This document shows, piece after piece, positions 7,897 through 16,218 of a stretch of DNA of 64,000 bases. Position 1 is the first letter of the stretch. Every line of letters begins with the position of its first letter. The stretch is from Aquiflexum gelatinilyticum (GTDB lineage Bacteria; Bacteroidota; Bacteroidia; Cytophagales; Cyclobacteriaceae): assembly GCF_024741135.1 (NCBI RefSeq), contig NZ_JANSUY010000017.1:62001-126000 (forward strand), in the 5' to 3' direction. The notes under the pieces were generated by a model. That model was not told the DNA's origin. It made no database searches and saw nothing but the letters and a program-made list of their open reading frames with translations. The position numbers were made by a program, and so were the translations under genes.

Positions 7897-10203
7897 ATGT
7901 CTAAACCAATTGTCTTTCTCTTTTCCTTTCTTTTGATAGCTGCCAATTCATTTGGGCAGGAAGAATGCTTGCTTGTTCTTCGTGGAAAGGTAGTTCATGA
8001 AGAAAACAATGAGCCTATTGAAGGTGCATATGTTTGGCTAATTGATTCAGAAAAAGGTGCTGTCACCGATTCCCAAGGAATTTTTAGGATATCGAAAATC
8101 TGCCAAGGTGAACAGACTCTAAAAGTCCAATATCTCGGTCATAAAGACAATTTAGAAAAAGTCAATATCCAGTCAAATATGAGTATCACCATCAGGTTGA
8201 TGGCAGAGGATGTCCAGTTGGAAGGAGTTGAAATCCACGGGCATGAGGATGCTTTGTTGACAACAAATACTGTCTCGGGTATCTATGGAGATGAGCTGAG
8301 GATTTCAAGAGGTCAAAACCTAGGGGAAACCTTAAGAAGAATCCCAGGTGTAACGACATATTCTTCAGGATCGAGTATCCAAAAACCTGTAATCCATGGA
8401 CTTCACAGCAATAGGATTTTGATTCTTAATAATGGAGTCAGACTCGAAGGCCAACAATGGGGTGCAGATCATGCTCCAGAAATCGACCCATTTGTAGCAA
8501 GAGAAATTTCTGTAGTCAAAGGTGCCGAAACTGTCCGGTTTGGTCCTGACGCAATGGGAGGTGTGATTTTGGTAAATCCTGCACCGCTACCTGTCAAAGG
8601 TGGTCAAAGTGGAGAAATTGACCTGATTGGATTTTCAAATGGGCGCGGAATCACAGGTTCAGTGGGTTTACTCGGCGGTTCGAAAAAAATCAAAGGTTTG
8701 GGTTATTGGATTCAGTCATCTTCAAGAATTGCAGGAAACCTGCAAACCCCCGATTATATGCTTGATAATACAGGCGCGAGAGAGTTTAATTTTTCAGGAG
8801 CCTTAGGTTACAGTAATTCAAAGTTGGGTACGGAAGTTTATTTCAGTCATTTTCAGACTACTATCGGTATTTTGACGGATTCCCATACGGGCAATCTCTC
8901 CGACTTGGAAAGTATCATTGAAAATGGAAGGCCGTTTCGGACGCCGGATTTCACATATGACATCCAAAATCCGAAGCAAAATGTCGACCATCAGCTTTTG
9001 AAATTAAAAGGACATTATCATTTGGCTGACGGGGCAAAGCTGAACATCCAATACGCTTTTCAGAGAAATCATAGACAGGAATATGACAGAAGACGGGGAG
9101 AGCTGAACAGCAGACCTTCCCTGGATTTGGTGCTTTTTACCAACACCCTAGATCTGAGCTATAACCACCAAACAAGGAAAAACTGGAATGGGGCCATAGG
9201 ATTTCAATTGATTCAACAGGCAAATTCAAATATCCCCGGAACTGGTGTAGTGCCATTGATTCCCAATTATGACATGTTTAATGTCGGTTTTTTTGCCATT
9301 GAAAAATTCACAAGCGGGCCTTTGGAAATAGAAGGCGGTCTTCGGTATGATTTCAGACATGTGGAGTCAGCAAGGGTCAACAGAGGAGGCGTCCTTCAAG
9401 AAGATGTATTTGATTTCAATAACTTCTCTGCTTTTATCGGTGCCATGTACCCGATTTCACGAAATCTCACATTCAATACCAACTTTGGAACAGCTTGGAG
9501 ACCGCCTAGTATCAATGAACAGTTTAGTCAAGGACTTCATCATGGTTTGGCGGCGATCGAAATCGGAAACCCTGATTTTGTATCTGAACAATCCTTTAAA
9601 TGGATGAATACCCTTAATTATTCAGGAAGTAAGGTCAACGTTGAACTGACCGGATATACCAATACCATTAAAAATTATATTTACCTCAATCCTACTGAAG
9701 ACCGTTTTGTTTCTCTCCGAGGTACATTCAATGTCTTTGAATACCTTCAGACCGATGCTTTTTTTATGGGGACTGACCTGAGCGCAATTTGGACAGTTAC
9801 TTCCCATTGGGAATTATTTTCAAGGGGTTCAATTGTCAGAGCAACCAATACGACTGAAGATACTTTTCTTCCATTTATCCCTACTGACAGGTTGGAAACG
9901 GGTTTGAGTTATAATTTTCAAACCGGCGTATCCGAAAATAATTCCAAAATTTCCTTCAGTAATCTTGCTGTGGCAAAGCAACATCGCGAACCTGATTTTG
10001 ACCTTGCCCCTGCACCACCGGCTTACATGATTTGGAATTTAGGATTTCAAACATCTTTCAAAATGGGAAATGACAAGCTCAATTTTGGCTTTCAGGTTAC
10101 AAATTTGTTCGATAAAGCTTACAAGGATTATATGAATCGATTCAGGTACTTTTCACATGAATTGGGAAGGAATGTATTGATCAAACTCAATTATGAATTT
10201 TAA
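7897..10203 (+). CDS. TonB-dependent receptor, probable metal or metal-complex importer
   Basis: A 768-residue outer-membrane receptor. It has a signal peptide (1-20, ending NSFGQ), a carboxypeptidase-regulatory-like beta domain (about 28-105), a plug domain (about 125-240, LGETLRRIPGVTTYSSGSS) and a barrel ending in Phe. A VEIHGHEDALL segment (H114, H116) precedes the plug, and more His lie in the plug (IHGLHSNRIL). His-bearing segments here are common in zinc/copper-type receptors, so metal uptake is inferred from these, the His-rich neighbour and the Fur-type palindromes. There is no SusD partner, so it is not a glycan SusC. It forms an operon with the lipoprotein 27 nt downstream. Confidence 0.88.
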   Translation: MSKPIVFLFSFLLIAANSFGQEECLLVLRGKVVHEENNEPIEGAYVWLIDSEKGAVTDSQGIFRISKICQGEQTLKVQYLGHKDNLEKVNIQSNMSITIRLMAEDVQLEGVEIHGHEDALLTTNTVSGIYGDELRISRGQNLGETLRRIPGVTTYSSGSSIQKPVIHGLHSNRILILNNGVRLEGQQWGADHAPEIDPFVAREISVVKGAETVRFGPDAMGGVILVNPAPLPVKGGQSGEIDLIGFSNGRGITGSVGLLGGSKKIKGLGYWIQSSSRIAGNLQTPDYMLDNTGAREFNFSGALGYSNSKLGTEVYFSHFQTTIGILTDSHTGNLSDLESIIENGRPFRTPDFTYDIQNPKQNVDHQLLKLKGHYHLADGAKLNIQYAFQRNHRQEYDRRRGELNSRPSLDLVLFTNTLDLSYNHQTRKNWNGAIGFQLIQQANSNIPGTGVVPLIPNYDMFNVGFFAIEKFTSGPLEIEGGLRYDFRHVESARVNRGGVLQEDVFDFNNFSAFIGAMYPISRNLTFNTNFGTAWRPPSINEQFSQGLHHGLAAIEIGNPDFVSEQSFKWMNTLNYSGSKVNVELTGYTNTIKNYIYLNPTEDRFVSLRGTFNVFEYLQTDAFFMGTDLSAIWTVTSHWELFSRGSIVRATNTTEDTFLPFIPTDRLETGLSYNFQTGVSENNSKISFSNLAVAKQHREPDFDLAPAPPAYMIWNLGFQTSFKMGNDKLNFGFQVTNLFDKAYKDYMNRFRYFSHELGRNVLIKLNYEF

Positions 10204-10230
10204 ACCAATTACATATACAATTAAATTATC

Positions 10231-10824
10231 ATGAAAAACTACAGCTATTTAATGACCTTATTTGCAGCGGTTGCCTTGACCTTTTCATCTTGTAAAAGTT
10301 ACGACCCCGTACCGGAAAATGAAGGCGAAGTAATCACAGATGTAATCTTAAAATTCACAGAACTAAATTCAGCCGGTTCTCCTACAGGCACTCCAATTGA
10401 AGTAAGGGCAACAGACCCTGATGGGCTTGAATTAGGAAACGGTCCAACTATCGAAACAATCACGCTTGCAAGGGGTAAAACCTATCTTATGGAAGTTTCC
10501 CTTTTCAACAGCATTGAAAATGAAGATATCACAGTTGAAATCGAGGAGGAAAAGGAAGAGCATCAGTTTTTTTTCCTCGGGACGGCATTTCAGGGAACAG
10601 CGATTCTGACCTATGCTTATGATGACGAGGATATCGATGGTAATCCGGTAGGTTTGAGAGGCATTGTACAGACTATTGGTTTTAATACAGCGCAGATGAG
10701 GGTTGTTTTAAGACATGACCTCAACAAGAATTTTACTGGGGCAAACAATCCAAATTGGGAAAACTTTGTGCAGGCAGGGGGCGAAACAGACCTTGACATT
10801 ACTTTTCCTGTAGTGTTGAATTGA
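10231..10824 (+). CDS. Receptor-associated lipoprotein with EEHQFFF motif
   Basis: A 197-residue lipoprotein: signal ending LTFSSC, Cys21 acylated. The mature part is predicted to be beta-rich. It carries an acidic stretch ending in His, EIEEEKEEHQFFF (residues 104-115), before a FLGTAFQG turn. As I recall, lipoproteins with this stretch occur next to TonB receptors in Bacteroidota and are sometimes labelled 'type 1 periplasmic binding fold superfamily'. The close spacing to the receptor and a shared strong terminator indicate a two-gene operon. It may be a surface-exposed or periplasmic ligand-capture partner, perhaps for a metal ion given the acidic/His patch. The function is unproven. Confidence 0.75.
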   Translation: MKNYSYLMTLFAAVALTFSSCKSYDPVPENEGEVITDVILKFTELNSAGSPTGTPIEVRATDPDGLELGNGPTIETITLARGKTYLMEVSLFNSIENEDITVEIEEEKEEHQFFFLGTAFQGTAILTYAYDDEDIDGNPVGLRGIVQTIGFNTAQMRVVLRHDLNKNFTGANNPNWENFVQAGGETDLDITFPVVLN

Positions 10825-10836
10825 TAATACTAGACA

Positions 10837-10866
10837 GGCGGCTTTTTTTAAAAAAGTCGCCTTTTT
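10837..10866 (+). terminator. Rho-independent terminator of the receptor operon
   Basis: GGCGGCTTTTTT (from 10837) pairs with AAAAAAGTCGCC across a minimal loop, with one G-T wobble, and is followed by a T tract (10862-10866). It separates the receptor/lipoprotein pair from the His-rich lipoprotein gene, so the latter must have its own promoter or rely on read-through. Confidence 0.8.
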
Positions 10867-10894
10867 ATTTATATTGGCATAAAAATTCAACTCT

Positions 10895-11320
10895 ATGAAA
10901 AATTTATACCACCTTTTGTTATTCAGTTTTGTAATTTCTTTTGCACTTTCCTGTTCAGGAAAAAAAGAAGTGGAAGGAGATCCGAAAATATATGCAGAAG
11001 CCAACGGATATCTCCAAAAGTCCCTTGACTTAAGAGAAGAAATCACAGGATTCGAAAAGCAGCTGAAGGAATCTGGATCAGATTACAGTGAGTTAAAAGA
11101 GGAACTTAAGACATGGGACAAGGACATCATTGAAGTTCCTGGATTTGAGCATTCCCATGATGATGAGCATCAAAGAGCGTATCACGTCCACAATCCGATG
11201 AAGCCATTTAAAGACACGGAGCACCTTGATTACCAAAAAGTGATGCATGCTGAAATCGCACAATTACATGAAAAATTCAAAAGATTGACTCTTCCTGAGG
11301 TAATGGAAGAAAATAAATAA
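10895..11320 (+). CDS. His-rich small lipoprotein
   Basis: A 141-residue protein with a lipoprotein signal (SFALSC, Cys20). A helical charged segment (residues 30-80) is followed by a histidine cluster FEHSHDDEHQRAYHVHNP carrying H86, H88, H92, H97 and H99. This spacing of His and Asp/Glu suggests zinc or copper binding. Its place right after the receptor operon supports a role as a periplasmic or surface metal reservoir or chaperone. No family name is recognised. It ends in a perfect hairpin terminator shared with the convergent gene. Confidence 0.75.
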   Translation: MKNLYHLLLFSFVISFALSCSGKKEVEGDPKIYAEANGYLQKSLDLREEITGFEKQLKESGSDYSELKEELKTWDKDIIEVPGFEHSHDDEHQRAYHVHNPMKPFKDTEHLDYQKVMHAEIAQLHEKFKRLTLPEVMEENK

Positions 11321-11322
11321 AG

Positions 11323-11350
11323 AAAAGGTCATCCGAAGATGACCTTTTTT
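11323..11350. terminator. Bidirectional terminator hairpin
   Basis: AAAAGGTCATC (11323-11333) pairs perfectly over 11 bp with GATGACCTTTT (11338-11348) around a CGAA tetraloop, followed by more T. The arm starts 3 nt after the plus-strand stop codon and overlaps the minus-strand stop codon of the convergent gene. Confidence 0.85.
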
Positions 11351-11864
11351 AGTTGAGATAAGGTGAACAAACCGTCATGTCCTCTTTTTTAAATGCCTGT
11401 GAGCTGTTGTCATTTGCCCCGATATTTCCCACTGATAAAATTACCTGATATTCAGGCCCTGAATCAGCCAAGTGAACTTTTATATGTCCATCGAAATTGC
11501 TTAAATCCTCAAATTTCAATTTGGTCCCATCCGAAAGCTGTCCTAAGACAGTAACACTTTTCAAAGTTCTGATGTCAATGGGGTCAAGCTGGAAAGCTAT
11601 CGGAGAATCAGGGCTGTCATATGGACCGAAATGAAGATGGGCAGGAAAATAATAAGGAGACGTGTCCTTGTTCCCATTAAGTTCCAAAGTAAGCTCCAAG
11701 TCACCGTTGAGCAATTCCTTAATTTGAACTTTGCCGGTATAATTGAAGTCAGAACCTTGGTAAAGGTTGTAAGTCAGTTCATTGGTGGTATAAACAGGAT
11801 CCTTTTGCTGATCACAGGAAAATATGATCAAGGCATAAAGAAATATAATCGCCAACTTTTTCAT
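11349..11864 (-). CDS. CHRD-like domain lipoprotein
   Basis: A 171-residue lipoprotein (signal ending LIIFSC, Cys17). The mature part resembles a CHRD beta domain, with a FPAHLHFGPYD segment (H76, H78) and a later DGHIKVHLADSG segment. These paired His motifs are the parts of CHRD/Cu-Zn superoxide dismutase-like folds that can bind metal. Its position convergent to the His-rich lipoprotein suggests it belongs to the same metal-related locus, which is an inference. The assignment to CHRD is by pattern only; enzymatic activity is not claimed. Confidence 0.65.
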   Translation of the reverse strand: MKKLAIIFLYALIIFSCDQQKDPVYTTNELTYNLYQGSDFNYTGKVQIKELLNGDLELTLELNGNKDTSPYYFPAHLHFGPYDSPDSPIAFQLDPIDIRTLKSVTVLGQLSDGTKLKFEDLSNFDGHIKVHLADSGPEYQVILSVGNIGANDNSSQAFKKEDMTVCSPYLN

Positions 11865-12002
11865 AGCTGTTTGGTTTTTAATGTAATTACGCTGAATATG
11901 GCTTTAAGTTCCATACAGAGATAAAGATACAATTTTAAGTTTTTTCTTGATGTGAACCTTGTCACATTGTTAAAAGTTTGAAATGAAACATAACGTCAAT
12001 AA

Positions 12003-13595
12003 ATGAGAGATTTTGCAAGTCTATTCATGCGTCTGGACCAAAGTAACAAAACCTCCGATAAACTCGAGGCCTTGAGGACTTATTTTTTGTCGGTCTCGGA
12101 TGAGGATAAACTTTGGACTATAGCCCTTTTTACCCACCGTAGACCCAAGAGACAGGTAAATACAAGGCAACTACGCGAATGGTGCTGCGAATGGTCAGGA
12201 ATTCCTGATTGGCTATTTGAAGAATCATATCAGACAGTCGGTGATCTGGCCGAAACAATCTCCCTGCTTTTGCCAACCAAAAAAATTCACCAGGATAATT
12301 CTCTGAGTTTTTGGATCGGGTATTTAATTGATTTGGAAAGTCTTGAGGAATCTGACAAAAAGGAAAAAATATTGACGGCATGGGAAATGATGGCGAAAGA
12401 GGAACGCTTTATTTTCATTAAACTGATGACGGGTGGATTTAGGGTCGGAGTAAGTCAAAATCTTATTACCCAAGCTGTGGCTGAAGCATTTGAACTTGAA
12501 AAAACTGAAGTAGCCCATAGGATAATGGGGGATTGGAACCCCGTCAAAACTTCTTTTGAGGGATTGGTTATGACCAAAGAAAATAGTGGACATATTTCCA
12601 GGCCATATCCATTTTTTCTAGCCTATCCTCTGGAAAAGGAATTGTCAAGTTTTGGAGAAATCTCAGATTGGCAGATTGAATGGAAATGGGACGGAATCCG
12701 GGGACAGGTGATCCAAAGGAATGGTGAGGTCTTCATATGGTCAAGAGGCGAAGAATTAGTAACTGAAAAATTTCCCGAACTTGTCGAAATGTCCTTGCAA
12801 TTACCCTCAGGGACTGTATTGGATGGGGAGATCATTGCGTTTTCCAAGGGGAAACCCCTACCCTTTTCTTTGCTTCAGACTAGAATCGGAAGAAAAAACT
12901 TGAGTAAAAAAATCCTTCAGGAAGCTCCTGTCAGTTTTATCGCATATGATATTCTTGAATATGACGGAAAGGATTTAAGACAAAATTCTCAAAAAGACCG
13001 AAGGCAGTTATTGGAAAAACTTTCAAAAGAAATCAATAACAGTAGATTTGAAATTTCACCTCTGGTTGAGGCAAAGAATTGGAATGAACTTTCAAGACTT
13101 CAATCCCAATCCAGAACAAAGATGGCAGAGGGATTTATGCTGAAAAAAAATGAGTCTATCTATGAAGTAGGAAGAAAAAAAGGTTCTTGGTGGAAATGGA
13201 AAATTGAACCACTCACCATCGATGGAGTGCTCCTCTATGCCCAAAAAGGGCACGGGAGAAGGGCTGATCTCTATACTGATTATACCTTAGCGGTGTGGGA
13301 AGGTGATAAACTTATTCCCTTTGCCAAAGCATATTCAGGACTGACTGATGCTGAGATTTTGGAAGTTGATAGATACGTGAAGCAAAATACGCTTGAAAGG
13401 TTTGGACCTGTCCGAACGGTTAAACCAGGCTTGGTGTTCGAAATCGCATTTGAAGGAATTCAGGAAAGTCCCAGGCACAAATCAGGAATTGCACTGAGGT
13501 TTCCAAGGATTCAAAGGTATAGAAAAGACAAACCAATAGGAGAAGCCAACACTTTAGAAGATTTAAAATCCCTACTTTCAGTATATGGTCAGTAA
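12003..13595 (+). CDS. ATP-dependent DNA ligase (helicase-associated type)
   Basis: A 530-residue ligase of the kind found beside a DEXH helicase. An N-terminal DNA-binding domain (about 1-200) is followed by the nucleotidyltransferase domain, with K228 in motif I (IEWKWDGIRG), SRGEE (247-251) and LDGEIIAF. A C-terminal OB-fold ends with the LRFPRIQRYRKDK motif. It seals nicks using ATP and is thought to serve DNA repair rather than replication. The helicase gene overlaps its 3' end by 11 bp, which implies translational coupling. The exonuclease gene that often precedes it is not here. Confidence 0.93.
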   Translation: MRDFASLFMRLDQSNKTSDKLEALRTYFLSVSDEDKLWTIALFTHRRPKRQVNTRQLREWCCEWSGIPDWLFEESYQTVGDLAETISLLLPTKKIHQDNSLSFWIGYLIDLESLEESDKKEKILTAWEMMAKEERFIFIKLMTGGFRVGVSQNLITQAVAEAFELEKTEVAHRIMGDWNPVKTSFEGLVMTKENSGHISRPYPFFLAYPLEKELSSFGEISDWQIEWKWDGIRGQVIQRNGEVFIWSRGEELVTEKFPELVEMSLQLPSGTVLDGEIIAFSKGKPLPFSLLQTRIGRKNLSKKILQEAPVSFIAYDILEYDGKDLRQNSQKDRRQLLEKLSKEINNSRFEISPLVEAKNWNELSRLQSQSRTKMAEGFMLKKNESIYEVGRKKGSWWKWKIEPLTIDGVLLYAQKGHGRRADLYTDYTLAVWEGDKLIPFAKAYSGLTDAEILEVDRYVKQNTLERFGPVRTVKPGLVFEIAFEGIQESPRHKSGIALRFPRIQRYRKDKPIGEANTLEDLKSLLSVYGQ

Positions 13596-16038
13596 TCATT
13601 TATCAGTTGCTGTTGATTACTTCCAAAAAAAAGGCTGGTCACCTTTTGAATTTCAGTTAGAAACATGGCGAGACTTTATGGCTGGAAAGTCAGGATTGCT
13701 CAATGCTCCAACAGGAAGCGGAAAGACATTTGCTTTGTTTTTCCCTGTGATTTTGGATTATATACGCAGGCATCCTGAAGATTGGCAAAAACAAAGGAAA
13801 AATGGAATCCAGTTGATCTGGATCACTCCTCTTAGGGCTTTGGCGCAGGATATCCAAAAAGCCATGCAGGAAGTCTGTGAAGAGATCGGGCTGCCGTGGA
13901 AAGTTTCTGTAAGAAACGGAGATACAGAAAACAAAGAGCGTGTTTCACAAAAAAAGAACCCACCCGAGGTTTTGATTACCACTCCTGAGACCCTGCATAT
14001 CCTTCTCACCCAAAAAGAAAATCAATTGTTTTTTAATTCTTTGCAGGCCATTGTTATCGATGAATGGCACGAACTTTTGGGAAACAAAAGAGGAGTTCAG
14101 GTTCAGTTAGCCCTTTCATACATTCGCCATATCTGCCCGCAGGAAATAAGACTTTGGGGGATTTCGGCTACCATTGGCAATCTTGATGAAGCTTGTCAAA
14201 TACTTCTCGGTGAAAGACATCCTATCCACATTGTCAAAGCCAAAATTGAGAAAAGAATTATTCTCAATACAGTTTATCCCGATGAACTGGAAAAATACCC
14301 ATGGTCAGGCCATTTGGGAATAAGGCTTATTGATAAGGTCATTCCCATTATTGAGAATCATAATTCCATTTTACTTTTTACAAATACCCGTGCCCAAACA
14401 GAAATCTGGTATCACTACATTATGGAAAAAAAACCGGAATGGGCAGGCTTGGTGGCGATCCATCACGGTTCTTTGGATCAATCGGTAAGAACATGGGTGG
14501 AAGAATCCCTGCATTCTGGTAAACTCAAATTGGTGGTATGCACCTCAAGTCTCGACTTGGGAGTGGATTTCAGGCCTGTTGATGCCGTAGTACAGGTTGG
14601 AAGCCCAAAAGGTGTGGCGAGGTTTATCCAAAGGGCAGGAAGGTCAGGCCATCAACCAGGACTACCAAGCAAAATTTATTTTGTACCGACTCATTCTTTG
14701 GAGCTGATAGAAGCTGCGGCATTAAGGAGTGCCATGGAAAACAATGAATCAGAAAATCTTCTTTGTCCGACAATGACTTTTGACGTTTTGATCCAGTTTT
14801 TGGTAACACTCGCAGTGGGTGATGGTTTTTTTGAGGCCGAATTGCTGCCAATACTGAGAGATACTTTTTCCTTCCAAAAACTGACAGAAGAGGAGTACCG
14901 TTGGACTTTGTCATTTATTACCCAAGGTGGAGAATCCTTGCAGGGTTATGAGGAATTTTCCAAGGTGGAAAAAGATGAAAAAGGAAAATACCAAATCAAA
15001 AATAAAAGAGCTGCTATGATTCATAGGCTGTCGATGGGCACCATAGTCAGCGAACCGATGCTCAAAGTTCAGTTCAAAAACGGCACTTTTTTAGGCATGG
15101 TGGAAGAATTTTTCTTTTCAAAGCTCAAACCTGGAGATCGTTTTTTCTTTGCAGGAAGAAACCTTGAATTCGTAGCCATCAAAGACATGAGTGCCATTGT
15201 TCAGCTTTCCAAGAAAAAAAGTACAAATACGCCTTCTTACATGGGAGGAAGAATTTCACTCTCCTCTAAACTTGCCTCGAAAATCAGGGAAATTTTGGAG
15301 AAATCTACCCTTGGTATTTATGAATCCCAAGAGATGTCCTATGTCGCGCCACTTTTAGATTTACAAAACAGAATTTCAATTGTTCCAGCCAAGGAGACCT
15401 TGCTGATTGAAAAAATCATTTCCCGGGAAGGTTATCATGTGTTCATCTTCCCTTTTGAAGGAAGGATGGTCCATGAAATCCTTGGTGCTTTAATAGCTTA
15501 CAGGATCAGCGTAAGTTATCCAATGAGTTTCAGCATCGCCATGAATGATTATGGATTTGAATTACTTTCGGATATGCCTATTCCGATTGAGGACATTTTG
15601 GAAGAGGATGTTTTTTCGGAAGTAAACCTTGCGGAAGACATAAAAGCTTGCATCAACGAAAGTGAAATGGCGAAAAGGAAATTTAGAGATGTAGCCACGA
15701 TTTCAGGACTTATTTTCCAAGGGTTTCCCGGCAAACCGGTGAAATTTAAACACCTTCAATCCAATTCGGGCATACTTTTCGGGGTTTTTGAAGATTATGA
15801 TCCTGATAACCTTTTACTCAGTCAGGCACACAGAGAGGTATTGGATATGCAGATGGAAAAGGACAAAGTCCTTGAAGCAATCAGAAGAATAAATTCAAAT
15901 AAAATCATTCTTAAGACTCCCGGACAATTCACACCATTTTCTTTTCCGATCATGGTTGACCGTTGGTTTAGGGCATCAATTTCCTCAGAGTCTCTCGAGG
16001 ACAGGATCGCAAAAATGAAAGCCCAATTGATTGAATGA
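13585..16038 (+). CDS. Ligase-associated DEXH-box helicase (Lhr-like)
   Basis: An 817-residue superfamily 2 helicase. Walker A is APTGSGKT (41-48), the DEXH box is VIDEWHELLGNKRGV, motif III is GISATIGN, and motif VI is QRAGRSGHQPG. The long C-terminal part matches the Lhr-type domain that stacks on single-stranded DNA. It would translocate 3'-5' on DNA in a repair complex with the overlapping ligase. The PdeM-type phosphoesterase that commonly follows this helicase is absent: the next gene, 180 bp on, is a histidine kinase. Confidence 0.92.
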   Translation: MVSNHLSVAVDYFQKKGWSPFEFQLETWRDFMAGKSGLLNAPTGSGKTFALFFPVILDYIRRHPEDWQKQRKNGIQLIWITPLRALAQDIQKAMQEVCEEIGLPWKVSVRNGDTENKERVSQKKNPPEVLITTPETLHILLTQKENQLFFNSLQAIVIDEWHELLGNKRGVQVQLALSYIRHICPQEIRLWGISATIGNLDEACQILLGERHPIHIVKAKIEKRIILNTVYPDELEKYPWSGHLGIRLIDKVIPIIENHNSILLFTNTRAQTEIWYHYIMEKKPEWAGLVAIHHGSLDQSVRTWVEESLHSGKLKLVVCTSSLDLGVDFRPVDAVVQVGSPKGVARFIQRAGRSGHQPGLPSKIYFVPTHSLELIEAAALRSAMENNESENLLCPTMTFDVLIQFLVTLAVGDGFFEAELLPILRDTFSFQKLTEEEYRWTLSFITQGGESLQGYEEFSKVEKDEKGKYQIKNKRAAMIHRLSMGTIVSEPMLKVQFKNGTFLGMVEEFFFSKLKPGDRFFFAGRNLEFVAIKDMSAIVQLSKKKSTNTPSYMGGRISLSSKLASKIREILEKSTLGIYESQEMSYVAPLLDLQNRISIVPAKETLLIEKIISREGYHVFIFPFEGRMVHEILGALIAYRISVSYPMSFSIAMNDYGFELLSDMPIPIEDILEEDVFSEVNLAEDIKACINESEMAKRKFRDVATISGLIFQGFPGKPVKFKHLQSNSGILFGVFEDYDPDNLLLSQAHREVLDMQMEKDKVLEAIRRINSNKIILKTPGQFTPFSFPIMVDRWFRASISSESLEDRIAKMKAQLIE

Positions 16039-16150
16039 TTTTAAAAAAGGTTCTTATAAAATCATTTTCCTTAAAACAAACAAAAAAATCTATTTGATAA
16101 TTAATTATATGTTTTGTGCACATAATGAGGTTTTCTGTATAATAAACATT

Positions 16151-16180
16151 TTGTAATTAATTGGAATAAGGCTATTTTCG
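16151..16180 (+). promoter_or_regulatory. Promoter of the TPR histidine kinase gene
   Basis: TTG (16151-16153), a 19-nt spacer, then TATTTTCG (16173-16180), which matches the Bacteroidota -7 consensus TAnnTTTG at all but one position. The GTG start lies 38 nt downstream. The -7 box begins a perfect 9-bp inverted repeat, TATTTTCGA (16173-16181) with TCGAAAATA (16202-16210), in the leader. Confidence 0.5.
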
Positions 16181-16218
16181 ATCGATTTTTATTGTTTTAA
16201 GTCGAAAATAATTGCACT

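Noticed and set aside
7897-10824. SusC/SusD glycan-uptake pair
   Set aside because: The lipoprotein is 197 aa and not SusD-like, and the receptor is shorter than SusC with His-bearing motifs; a metal role fits better.
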